Assembly: GCA_017654735.1 (NCBI GenBank) | Contig: JADPYG010000088.1 | Location: 2,418,001 to 2,482,000, forward strand | Direction: 5' to 3' | DNA: 64,000 nt | From: Vishniacozyma victoriae | Taxonomy: Eukaryota; Basidiomycota; Tremellomycetes; Tremellales; Bulleribasidiaceae | Shown here: positions 26,550 to 36,852 of the stretch, one piece after another | Numbering within the stretch: the first letter of the stretch is position 1 | Layout of the letters: each line of letters starts with the position of its first letter | Program-made: the position numbers and the translations under genes | The notes under the pieces: model-generated | The model's input: only the letters and a program-made list of their open reading frames with translations | Database searches by the model: none | Told to the model about the DNA's origin: nothing

Positions 26550-28683
26550 TCATCTAACTCTATAAACGCCTACAGTGGCCATTTTATCAGTCTCCTTCTC
26601 CCCTTGCCCCTGAGAGACGAGCTGATAATGAATCTCCACATCGAGTTCTCTCGAATTTTCTTTACTCTTCCGACAGTTGAAAGTCCCCTGGATGACATCG
26701 CCTATTGATCAGCCATCACGTCGCACTACATTTAATTACTCCGGACGGACCTTTCTTCACTTCAAGCGGCGCACGGAGGAGGAAAGCAACTTGTTTCCAA
26801 TGCGTGGCCTGGCCCCTCGGTCCCGTGGTGAATGAGATTTCCTTCTCGACGGCTGACACGGGGGATTCATATTCGTCATGTTTGAACTGGTCGATATCGA
26901 CCTCTTCGCTAGTGGGTTTGCCATCTCGATTGAAGAAGGTGTCGAAATGTGTGAGGAATGCTCGGATAGTAGTGGATGTGGTGGCGGTAAGGGTAAAGGG
27001 GGTTTTGAAATCTAAGCTCTTGACGGTTGCCGTCTGGGCGTCCACGTCCTGTGAATCAGTCGTCTGTCCTCTTCAAGCGAGATGTACATACCTTGATGAT
27101 GAACTCGTTGGTGACGACCTCTTTGGCCTCGTTGATATCAATCTGTCCCTCGTCAAAGTAAGACGTTCCCATAGTAGACATATCGAATCCTGTCATCAGT
27201 ACACACACTATGCTCGATCGAGCTAGCTCACCGTAAACAGAGTTCCAGAAATCAATCTTCTCCTTCCATAGCCTCTCACCAGTGATAGCAGTCAACACAA
27301 GGCGAGTTTGGGAGGGAGCCATTAATCCCCCAGGGGCTAGGAATCGGTCTCGTGCACTGATATCAGGATTGATCCTAGAGGTCTGGGGTATACTCACGTG
27401 AGGACGGAATCCAGCATAGATTCGTATAAGAGCATGTACCCCTAGTCATCAGCCACCATCGCGATATCAGGAACAAAGGGGGACGTACCATCCACTCGCT
27501 GACGATGACATCGACATGCTTGACTGGGAGTTCGATGTCTTCAACCTTGCCTTGGATGATACTATCATCAGCGTCCTCACCCCATCCATCATGTCAGGGA
27601 GCAAGGGAGACATACGTGATCTTATCCCTGAAACCGTTCTTGACGATGTTTTCCCTAGCCTTTACTGCCAATCCGCTAGCTTCGATGGCGTAAACATGTT
27701 TAGCCCCAGCTTTAGCAGCAAGCACTACATATCAGTTCTTCTCCTTCCTTATTGTACCCAGACAGGACATACTAGAGAGGATACCAGTTCCACATCCTAC
27801 ATCCATGACTATAGCCCCCTCGAAGATTTTAGGGTTCGATAACAAGAATCGAGCATAGGTGACAGTCCTGGTAGTATCCCTCAACATGATCTCGTGGATA
27901 TCTACCTTCAGCTTCACCCATCATATGAGGGACTCACCATTATGCTCATAAGAATCAAAGTAATGGGTATCATCATCCCTAACAGCTTTCCCCTTTCCTT
28001 TCCCGTTATTCTTGACACCTGGTCCCAAGACGATTTGTTCCCCTCCATCACTCTCGTCGTTGGTCATTTCCTGGACTAGGTTCTGGAGTCGTTTGACGTC
28101 CGCTTTAGCTTTCTCTAGCTCTGCTTCTAATTGGGTGACACGCTCGGATCCTGCTTCTTTGGTGGACTTGGCAGTGGTAGTAGATTGAGCGGGTTCCTCG
28201 TCGTCGGACCATTCATCGTCGAAATCCATTTCTATACATCAGCTAAGCTCGTATACACAGGGGTAGACATACGTAGCAACGGATCATCGGGGATGACGGG
28301 GATCAACAATCCCTCGTCACTGAATACCTTGTCACTCCCCGTCAACGCTTTAGCTGCTTCAGCACTAGCTCCCTATCCATGAGCCTTGATTTTTGTAATT
28401 TTTATGAACAGCTCACCTCCCTCCTGATCCAATTGATCAATCGCATACGTCCATACAGATCAAGTCCCTTCTTCGTACTCTCATCTTTAATACTGAAACC
28501 ATGTTCCTTCGTATCAAACTCAATAGCAGCTGTTGAATTCGGGAACGTTCGGTCTGAAAACAACGACTTCGTCTGTAGAGCTTCACCAAGCGATGATGCC
28601 CAATCCGAGAGTCTATCTTCTTCTCCGCTCGATGAGCCCGAGTCGTCTTGTGGTTCTGCGTTGAATGGTACGCGGTACGACAT
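26550..28683 (-). CDS. RMT3: PRMT3-like protein arginine N-methyltransferase
   Basis: The N-terminus resembles PRMT3 (DRLSDWASSLGEALQTKSLF... and KGLDLYGRMRLINWIRRE), but the C2H2 zinc-finger cysteines are absent: the expected CxxC reads SLFS, while HGF is kept. A linker with a coiled coil (RVTQLEAELEKAKADVKRLQ) follows. The methyltransferase core has HEIMLRDTTRTVTYARFLL, motif I VMDVGCGTGILS, AKAGAKHVYAIEAS, the double-E loop SEWMGYMLLYESM, and APSQTRLVLTAI. The barrel domain ends in a THW-loop equivalent (QATHWKQVAFLL). The last exon reads DVIQGTFNCRKSKENSRE and stops at 26550. PRMT3 makes asymmetric dimethylarginine, classically on ribosomal protein uS5. About eight introns are spliced. 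Confidence 0.9.
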
Positions 28684-28809
28684 TTTGTATAGTACTATGA
28701 GTGCTTGCAACTAGAAAAATAACTTTTGTCAAGACAGGCACAGAAGATGACGAGATATGTCAAAACCGCGAATAGTACTTCTAATAGCTTCTGACACGGT
28801 CAAGCAGCA

Positions 28810-29010
28810 AAAACTCAAATCGAGGTGCTCTGTCAGCAGAAGGCTATAGTGTAATGCCAGCGCCAACTTGACTCCCATTCAGCAAGCTAAAGAGGGGAAG
28901 TCGAGCTTGAAAGATTGTATTAGAAGAAGTTCCCGTAGGAACGTAATGCTTCTAACAGCATTAAGAACAGATACTACACATGATCTTAGCCAAAAGAGGC
29001 CAGAGAGGAT
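28810..29010 (-). ncRNA. U2 spliceosomal snRNA
   Basis: Read on the minus strand from 29010, the transcript begins ATCCTCTCTGGCCTCTTTTG and continues into GGCTAAGATCATGTGTAG and TATCTGTTCTT. This is the highly conserved U2 5' domain. It includes the GUAGUA branch-site recognition sequence (within plus-strand positions 28970-28979). It is followed by a perfect stem-loop (TAATGC...GCATTA) in the place of stem IIa, then a second hairpin (GTTCC TAC GGGAAC) as stem IIb. An Sm-like AATCTTTC lies near 28911. The 3' end is uncertain; stem III/IV-like pairings extend to roughly 28810. A TATATAA-like box lies 45-58 bp upstream of the 5' end. U2 pairs with the intron branch site, which fits the intron-rich genes around it. 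Confidence 0.92.
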
Positions 29011-29178
29011 AGTTTCTAGGGTTATCCCTAATTAGCGTCCGTAAATTCAAACGCGTATTATATAAAGATATAATAGGTATCATAACACCGTATGTGGCAT
29101 TCACACACTCGGATAGCTCCGATATCAACTAAAGGTGGAGGGAGTTCAACTTCTACTCTAGCCCTACCATCATCCACC

Positions 29179-31238
29179 ATGTCGCTCAATTCGGTGGTCA
29201 ATAATCTAGTAAGAGCTGCTGCTGGTATACCGGCAGATATATCAGATGGCGATCTCGATAGGCATGTAGCCGAGTTGTTAGCTAAGGAAGCAAAGGAGAG
29301 AGATGCGAAATGGAGTGAGATAGGTCTAGGGGGGTTGTTGGGTAATGACAGGTCTCAGTGAGCTCTCCCCATCGGTCTGAAGTCGAAGCTGATCTCCAGG
29401 CCCGATCCAAACGCTCCGAAGCCGAACAAGCGATTCTTGGCCTCTATAATCAAAACGGTGGATAATCACAACTCGACAGTCATAAGGCAACAACTAGAAG
29501 CAGCGTCCACTGCCAGATCTAATTCCGGGTTAGGAGAATCATCTCGTTCAGCAGCATCGCGTATGTTTGGAGGAGCAATGCGAGACGTCGGTAGTCGACC
29601 CGTAAAAGGCAGGGGAATGAGGTCAGACGACACAGAAAGAGGTCGAGGTAGGGAGGAGAGGGAGAGAGAACAAAGATGGCACGACAAGAGGCAAGGAAGT
29701 AGGGAGAGAAGGACGAGGTATGATGTAGGTGAAGAAGAGGAGATGATGAATAATGGTATGGAGGGGGTACCGGAGAGTAAAGAAAGGCAGGATTGGACAA
29801 AAAGGAAGAATATAAGGGACGATGAGAGGCGGAGGGAACGCGAGCGAGAGAGGGAGGAGGGGTCGGAGGATGAAGATGAACGACGGAAAAGGAGGAGTAA
29901 GCTGTATGGGGATGAGGAAGAATCGAGGGGCAGTAGACGATATGAGAAAGAGGAAATCCGGTCAAGTCGTCGGCAGGATGAAGATGAGTCTGGTCGGACC
30001 GAACGCAGGAAAGATGATGGGCAGCATGAAGGCGAGAATCGAAGAGATCGAAGACGGAGGAGAAGGGAGGAAGCGGAAGCAGCTGCCGAAGCTGAGGGGA
30101 CGGTCGCAGGTGATAGGAAGTCTCGACGCGATAGTCTCAGTCCAAGGCGCCGCCGAGGTGAAGATGATCGAAGCCCGAAACGCAAACAGGACGATGACAC
30201 CTCTATCAAACACGGGTCCAGTCGATCCAGAAGACGAGATGAGTTCGACGAAGAGCCACGATCGAGACGGCATAGACGCGACGACTCGGATACTCTTGAT
30301 TCCCCACCACGCCGTTCACGTAGGGAAGAGGAGGACGACGAATCGCGCCAAACCTCCAGGCGGAGTAGGAGAGAGGAAGATGACTCTGAGTCGCAACTCG
30401 AACGGCGATCTAAGAAGGATGGAAATAGGGACGGCCTCGAGGAAGAGGGCAGGTCATTGCATAGGCGTCGTTCTCCCTCACCAACTAGGGAGAGGAAGGA
30501 AAGGAAACGCCATGACGACAGCCCACGAAACAGTCGCTACGATGATCGTGACCGCGACTCGGGACGTCCACGCAGATCCCCTTCAAGGGAAGTGAGCATG
30601 TCCAGCCGCCCGTCTCGAGCATCATCACCACCTCGCCGCAAAGCCACATCTACTCGCCCCGCCAAGTCACCATCCCCCGGTCCACCACCTCCACCGCCCA
30701 ATGCAGCTCCTCCGCCTCCCGACACTCCTCCCCCATCACCTCCTCCAGTACCTAGTAAGATGGATAAATACTTTGACGAGGATTACGATCCCCGCCTCGA
30801 TTTGGGTGAAGTACCTCGTAATGGATACGTTCCAGAGGTAGGATGGGATAATATGCTCGCTATCCTCAAGGAACGTGGGAAGAAGGTATGTCCCTGTTTA
30901 CTCTATGACCAAGGGGAAAGAGCTTATAATAGCCTCGAAACAGATCACCAGGTTTATATGATGATCCCATGGAAATCCCGAAAATCAAATTGCGACGGTC
31001 GCCATCACCTACATTGAAAGAACTGGAGAAGGCTGAAAAGAGAGCTAAGAGGGCCATGAGGGGGTATGATGATGATTGCGAGACTGAGGCTGAACGATCT
31101 AAACGAAAAGCAGATAGGAGGAAGGAAAAGGAGGAGAGGGCGAGGGTCACGGCTCTAGGCCCGGGGGACGGGGGTGGATTGTTTGATGTGGAGTACGTCA
31201 AGAAGGGTGGGGTGAGGGAGTGGGATATGGGCAAGTAG
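29179..31238 (+). CDS. Uncharacterised Arg/Glu/Ser-rich (RS-like) protein, probably nuclear
   Basis: I start at ATG 29179 (MSLNSVVNNLVRAAAGIPAD), which gives a folded-looking N-terminus with VAELLAKEAKERDAKWSEIG. After a short intron comes RPDPNAPKPNKRFLASIIKT. The centre, about 370 residues, is almost wholly charged: RxRERER, RRSRREEED and RSR/SPSP runs like those of splicing-associated proteins. A proline stretch then leads to a conserved-looking block (MDKYFDEDYDPRLDLGEVPR, YVPEVGWDNMLAILKERGKK). A second intron (30885-30930) joins this to PRNRSPGLYDDPMEIPKIKL, and the protein ends KKGGVREWDMGK. I know no named family for it. RS-type composition suggests a role in mRNA processing, which is inference. 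It is divergent from the U2 gene. Confidence 0.72.
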
Positions 31239-31368
31239 CCGCAGCGGTAGCGGCGGAGAGGGGTTCGGAATCTTACGAGAGACACGCCTAGCATACCATA
31301 GTATAGTAATGTGGCATATCATGAATATAGTGCATATACTCTACTATTGTGAACAACAACCCACTCAC

Positions 31369-32251
31369 CTATACTTTTACCTTCTTAGCATCCTATCTGT
31401 CAGTAGTCATCACCAATCATTTGTGAAGTACTGACTGATTCCTCGCCATTTGCGGGCTTTGCAGTTCCAAACTTCTCTGCCCGTTTCCTCTTCTTCTCCT
31501 CTTCAACAGCCAATTTCTCTTTCATCTCTCTATTTCGTCAGCTCCACCCACCTTGCAGTAATTGACTTACGGAGTCAATTCCTCCGATTTTGGTTTAGCC
31601 GCAGGTTCAGGTGCTTTAGCCTTAGCAGCGGCAGCAGCAACAGGGGCCTTCTCTTCCTTCTTATCCGGTAATCCAAACTTAGCAGCACGCTTAGCTAAGA
31701 CCTCCTCACTAATCCCCAAAGGAGCTTTATCGATCGCTCCGACCTTCTCCTTCTTCTCAACCGCGGGAGTCGAGGCTGCGGCCGGGGCTGGGGTTGATTT
31801 TGGTTTTGGTTTAGATGCGGTAGATGTTGGGTTTGGGTTGAAGGCAATTCCGAATCGTTCTGCTCGCGATTTCATAGCTTGTTGTTCTGGTGTTAATGTT
31901 TGTTCTGTTGACGTTTCTGACTGGGCTGGGGCGGAGGTGGTCTATCATCAGCTCAGTCCAATTCAGGATAAGCTAACTTACAGGTGCAGTCTCGGTAGCG
32001 GGCTGTTCTTCCTCTGGCGCAGTCTGAAATTAGCTTAGTCGCACACTACATGGTTGGGCTTACAAGCTCCTCCTCTCCTGGTGCAGCTACGTTGGCCTCT
32101 AGTAGACGCTTGACTAGATCGTCTTTCTTGCCTGTCTGAGGAAGGTCATGTTTTGAGAGTAACTCCTTCAATTCGGTGACTTTTAGCTTTTGTCTGAATG
32201 TTGGTATTGATCAATGAGTCGACGAATGGCTTACAGGCTTGCTTCCGACAT
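31369..32251 (-). CDS. THO1: SAP-domain mRNP protein Tho1/SARNP-like
   Basis: The start at 32251 (MSEASL) splices into a SAP domain: QKLKVTELKELLSKHDLPQT and GKKDDLVKRLLEANV. An Ala/Pro/Glu/Lys-rich linker follows. It holds three copies of a short motif: SRAERFGIAF, KRAAKFGLP and KRAEKFGTA. In SARNP/Tho1 such tandem motifs each bind a DEAD-box helicase of the UAP56/Sub2 type, linking several helicases on mRNA for export. Six exons are joined; the last reads DAKKVKV-stop at 31369, and this basic end may add to nuclear localisation. The gene is divergent from the bZIP-GATA factor across 177 bp and converges on the RS-like gene. Confidence 0.85.
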
Positions 32252-32428
32252 TATTACTATGTCTTTTAGGTCAGAGTATGTATCGACGAGGGGATGATGG
32301 ACAACGGTTAGGTCTCGAGTGGGGTGGTTGGGTGTTAAGTGAGGGTAACAATTAGCGATACCTCTCTGATCTAACCCTACGTGTCGTTCTTTTCACAAAC
32401 ACCCACCTCCCTTATCACTCCGCCAACC

Positions 32429-34770
32429 ATGTCACAAGAACCAGTATCCTTATCAGATATAGGTACGTACTGTCATTCACATGCAACATATAACATTCCC
32501 ATCACCAACCAACACCACTAACCCACAGATCCAAGGCTAGGACAAACAGATGATACCTACCTCTCACCAGAGAAACCTACGAACGATGATGCTCCCGAGT
32601 CGGATGCCCCCAAAGGCAGAGGTAAAGGCAAGAAAGCGTCAAACGCAAATAAGAAGAAAACAAAAGGAATGCAACCAGGTTCAACAGCCGATTATAAACG
32701 TAAAGAAGCGAATCGATTAGCAGCAGAACGATCACGTCAGAGGCAAGCAGAACATCGAGCAAGTCTACATGAAGCTGCCAAACGTTTGAGGACGGAACAA
32801 ACACAATTGAAAGCGGAAATAGCGAGATTGGAGAGGGAAGCTGTTGAGGGAGTCACATTTGGATTCAATGAAGAACAGGATGTTGGGAAAGTACAGGCCT
32901 CCAATGAAAGTCCTGTTGGAGTCGGAGTTGGAGTTGGAAGTGGGATGAGTAATGAGGCGATGGAAGCTGAGGCCGAGGCTCAGGCGCATTCGAGAACGAT
33001 CTTGGCAGCTCTGATGTCGGATGCAGAGATCGATCAAGCGTTAGTGGGCCAGTGGATGGATCAGGTTGGGCACGGGGCTGAAGGGGAGGGACCATCAACG
33101 TCGAATACCATACCTCATGCGCCAACCGATCAGACACTACATACTCAGACTCAACCCGACTCTCGACATCGTGATACTCGATCACCATCTATTCATTCCG
33201 ACAATGTACCTCCCGAACCTGCAAAACCGAATGGAATGGGAGTAGCTCTACACGCCGAGATGGAGAGGCATTTAAGGGAAGATCTAGCCGCTACAAAGAT
33301 TGCCATCGATCAGATCGGAAAGGAGTTCATGATCCTCCGAGGAGAGATGGAGCGACCAATAGACCAAGAATACCTCGATGAGATAACATACGTTCACTAC
33401 AATTCTCCCCTACCGCCCAACTCTTATTCCATGGATGAAGGGGTCCTTTCTGGGATTGTCGAGTCCTTGGAGGCGGAATGTTTAAAGGTCACCGATGAAT
33501 TGCCGGGGTTGAAGGAACAGCTGGTGGAGCTCAAGGAATCGAGAATAGCAGAGGCAGAGAGGTTAAAGACGTTGTTGGCGGGATTGAACGTCAGTGAAGA
33601 TGATCGGATCGTCGTCGACAAGTTGCTCAAGCCATTATCGACACATTTGGATGATCTCTTGATTGGTCTAGCGCCAGAGGTGAGTACACCATCTTGAAAC
33701 GATTAAGACATGGGCTGACAGGCCAGAAAGCAGACGCACTACATGCTATTCTAGGCTCGACCCTTGCGCCAGCAATCGCACCCCGTCGCCGAGGTCGCCC
33801 ACCCCGCCACCCCGCCGTAGCTCGCCAGAGAGCGCCACGAAACAAGAAGTCCAAACTCTCTCACCAGCTCGAAATGGATCAAGATCAAGACCAAGACCAC
33901 GATTCAAATACCCAAGATACTCCCCAGCACGAAGAACAACAACACCAGCAGCCCGAGATGGAACTTCAAAATATACCTGAACCCCATACCCACACCCATG
34001 CCCAAGGGGAAATGACGACTGAAGAATTGATTTCTCAATTAGCAAACCACGATGATCAGGACCTTAGGGATTTATTGAGTTCTCACGCAGAGAATGAATA
34101 TGCCGCTCAACATATTTCGGCTCACTTACAAAATCAATTGGATAATCAACCGAATCCATTAGATACACCCACCCATCATCATCATATGGGACATGGAGAG
34201 AGTTCGACAGGGCATCAGAATATGAGTCATCAGGTTGTTCATTTCAAACAGGGTCCTCCGGGGAGTTGTGATATCTGTTCCAGGACCCAGACTACCGTTT
34301 GGAGAAAGGTGAATGTGAATGGAGAAGATCTACATGTTTGTAATCGTGAGTTCATTCATCCCGACCGGCACGAAGGGAAGCTAATAGCAGCATGCGGGAT
34401 GTATCACATCAAAACCGGTCAAATCCGTCCACCAGAACTATGGGGAGACGGTAAACTCATCCGTAAAAGAAGAAAATCAACCCACCCCAGAAACACAAGA
34501 GACGAGAATGGAAAGAGGTTTAAATCACAAGAAGGTTTAGAACTAGGTCTACTAGATTCCGACGAAGAGGAAGGGGAGGTTGGGAATCTTGGAGAAGTTG
34601 ATCATGAACATGAACATGATCATGAACATGAGCATGAGCACGATCATGATGATTTCCGAGCTACGTTGGGGATTGAGGGAATTAGTGAAATTATGAAAGA
34701 GTTTGGGGATGGGGTCGGGGTTGGGGATGTTGAGCAGGATGTTGCGAATGTCTTTGGATCTGTCGAGTAG
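32429..34770 (+). CDS. Composite transcription factor: bZIP, AT-hook and GATA-type zinc finger
   Basis: Four exons (32429-32462, 32529-33679, 33727-34345, 34391-34770) join in frame to 2184 nt, 727 residues. A bZIP lies near residues 65-115: basic region NRLAAERSRQR (Asn73) and leucines at 91, 98, 105 and 112 in exact heptads. A helical middle (LHAEMERHLREDL, LEAECLKVTDELPGLKEQL) follows. An AT-hook core RGRP sits at 417-420 within RRRGRPPRHP. A GATA-type finger runs from Cys576: CDICSRTQTTVWRK, then HVCNPCGMYHIKTGQIRPPE, giving C-X2-C-X20-C-X2-C. A KLIRKRRKS basic patch flanks it. The tail has a His/Glu/Asp repeat (HEHEHDHEHEHEHD). I know no named protein with this exact set, so its target genes are unknown. 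Confidence 0.83.
34346..34390 (+). other. 45-nt in-frame intron inside the GATA finger, with TAGCAG tandem acceptor
   Basis: The donor is GTGAGT, the branch site is CTAAT and the end is TAGCAG. Removal to the CAG gives C-N-P-C in the second knuckle. Use of the TAG gives C-N-P-A-C. Retention keeps the frame open with no stop and adds 15 residues between the knuckle cysteines. All three outcomes keep the downstream protein in frame, and only the first gives a standard finger. Confidence 0.7.
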
Positions 34771-35068
34771 GTAGTGAGCTGAGATATTGTCTGGCCAGGT
34801 ATCTAGTGTAGATATTGTCTGAGATACGCTATGTATTGTTTTGGCCCCTTGCCTCGCTCGCGGTCGAGATCCCGTGATGTCTGCGCTTGAAGGTTGAAGT
34901 TTAAAGGCAAAGATCTCACGCAGTCTCTGATTATGCTCCGAACCAGAAGCCAGTGTCAATCAGATGAGATGAATTGAGATATTCAGCTTCAAAGAAACCA
35001 ATACATATGCAAACGACTGTCTTATATTACAATGATTAAATTCCTACAATTCACCTATTCCCCCATCC

Positions 35069-36852
35069 TTAAGCAAGGACAGGTCCAGCCTGCTTGATAC
35101 TAGCATCGATATCGTTCTCGTACTTTGCATATGCCTTCTGGAACATGCCTCCCAACTTTTCAACTTCAGCCTCGAAAGCCTCCTTAGATGGCCAGACCTT
35201 TGCGGGATGCAAGATATCTGATGGAACACCTTCAACGGCTTTGGGGATTGATAGGTTGAATACTGGGAAGTTTTCGAATTCGGCTTTAGCAAGTGATCCA
35301 TTGTGAATGGCATCGACGATTGCTCGGGTGTACTTGAGAGGACATCGCTTTCCGGTGCCGAATTTACCACCAGTCCAACCGGTGTTGATGAGCCAACAGT
35401 CGACATTGTTTTGTTCCATCCTCTCTGCGAGCATCTTTGCGTATCGACCAGGGTGCAAGACGATGAAGGGTTGACCGTAACATGTAGAGAAAGTGGGTGA
35501 TGGCTCGACAATACCGTCTTCGGTACCTGGGGTTTTCGAGGTGTAACCGGCAACAAAGTGATATTGAGCCTGTTCGGGGGTAAGTCGAGAGACAGGTGGC
35601 AAGACACCGAAAGCATCACATGTAAGCATGATGATGTTGGAAGGTTGTCTGTCGGCGATACATGGGATCTTTGCGTTTTCAATGTATTCGATTGGGTAGG
35701 CGCATCGAGTGTTTTCAGTAATTGAAACATCATCGTAATCGGGAACTCGGTCGGCGGGGTTGTAGACGACATTCTCGAGGATAGATCCGAATTTGATAGC
35801 ACCGTAAATCTCGGGTTCCTTCTCTTTGGAAAGATTGATGGTCTTGGCGTAACAACCACCTTCAATGTTGAAGACTCCAGTGTCTGACCAGACGTGCTCG
35901 TCATCACCAATCAACAACCTGTTGGGGTCGGCAGAAAGGGTAGTCTTTCCAGTTCCACTCAAACCGAAAAAGAGTGTAACATCTCCTTCCTCTCCGTTTG
36001 AAGATTTGGCCTGGTTGGCAGAAGAGTGTAGTGATAATTGCTTGAACTTGACGGGCTGGAGGTAGTGCATGACGGAAAAGATTCCCTTCTTCATCTCTCC
36101 AGCGTATTCGGTACCGAGGATGACCATTTCCATTCGCTTGAAATTGATCTCGACGGATGTAGTTGATGTCATACCGGTAGTGAATCGATTGGCAGGGAAT
36201 TGACCAGCGTTGTAAATGATGAAATCGGGTTCACCAAAGTTGGCGAGTTCCTCAGCAGTAGGTCGAATCAACATGTTGTGCTAAATGTAAGCATCACCCT
36301 TATGGTGAATAAAAGGTAAGGGAACTTACCATGAACAAAGCGTGGTATGCCCTGGAAGCAATGACTCGGACCTTGATCCTGTACTTTGGGTCCCAACCGG
36401 CAAATCCGTCGAAGACGTAGACGTTTTCTCTTGTGTTTAGGTAATCAATAGCTCGTTCACGGTTGATCTCGAAAGTGTGTTCACTGTCCATTAGTCTTTG
36501 GCATATGTCATGAAAGAGACGACCTACTCCATCTTGATGTTGACGGGACCCCACCAGATATCATCCTTACTTCCATCCTCGTAGACGATTCGCTTGTCTT
36601 TTGGCGAACGACCAGTCTTCTTTCCAGAGAAGTTGATAAGCGCACCACTGGAGGAAATGACTGCTCCTTCATTGATGATAGCATCTTCATATAGAGAGGC
36701 GACAGGGGCATTTCGCTTAGAATCAGCTATGGCCACTTCCCCAGTAGCAGACTCACCTTGATGTGGATTCTGTCAAGGTCGAATCCGGCTTGAGAGAAGT
36801 ATTTCATCTCTTTACCTAGGAATTCATTGTCTTGTTGTTTAGCAGCTGGCAT
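35069..36852 (-). CDS. PCK1: Phosphoenolpyruvate carboxykinase (ATP)
   Basis: The protein is the ATP-type PEPCK that converts oxaloacetate to phosphoenolpyruvate, the first committed step of gluconeogenesis in the cytosol. The start at 36852 gives [20 protein letters not shown] and [11 protein letters not shown]. Later come [86 protein letters not shown] (P-loop), [19 protein letters not shown] (metal-binding Asp pair), [18 protein letters not shown] and [18 protein letters not shown]. It ends AGPVLA-stop at 35069. Three introns sit in the 5' half and the last exon codes about 400 residues without interruption. The long upstream region (920 bp) fits a strongly regulated gene. Confidence 0.97.

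Noticed and set aside
29466..30209. Long minus-strand open frame opposite the RS-like protein
   Set aside because: It is a mirror of Arg/Glu/Ser-rich codons on the plus strand, giving an implausible Ser/Leu/Arg-only protein. The same holds for the minus-strand frame opposite the acidic part of DRS1 (17385-18023).
17250..32389. An 11-mer ACGTGTCGTTC shared by the SIW14/DRS1 and THO1/bZIP-GATA divergent promoters (17250-17260 and 32379-32389)
   Set aside because: In 64 kb, hundreds of 11-mer pairs are expected to repeat by chance, and only two copies were seen.
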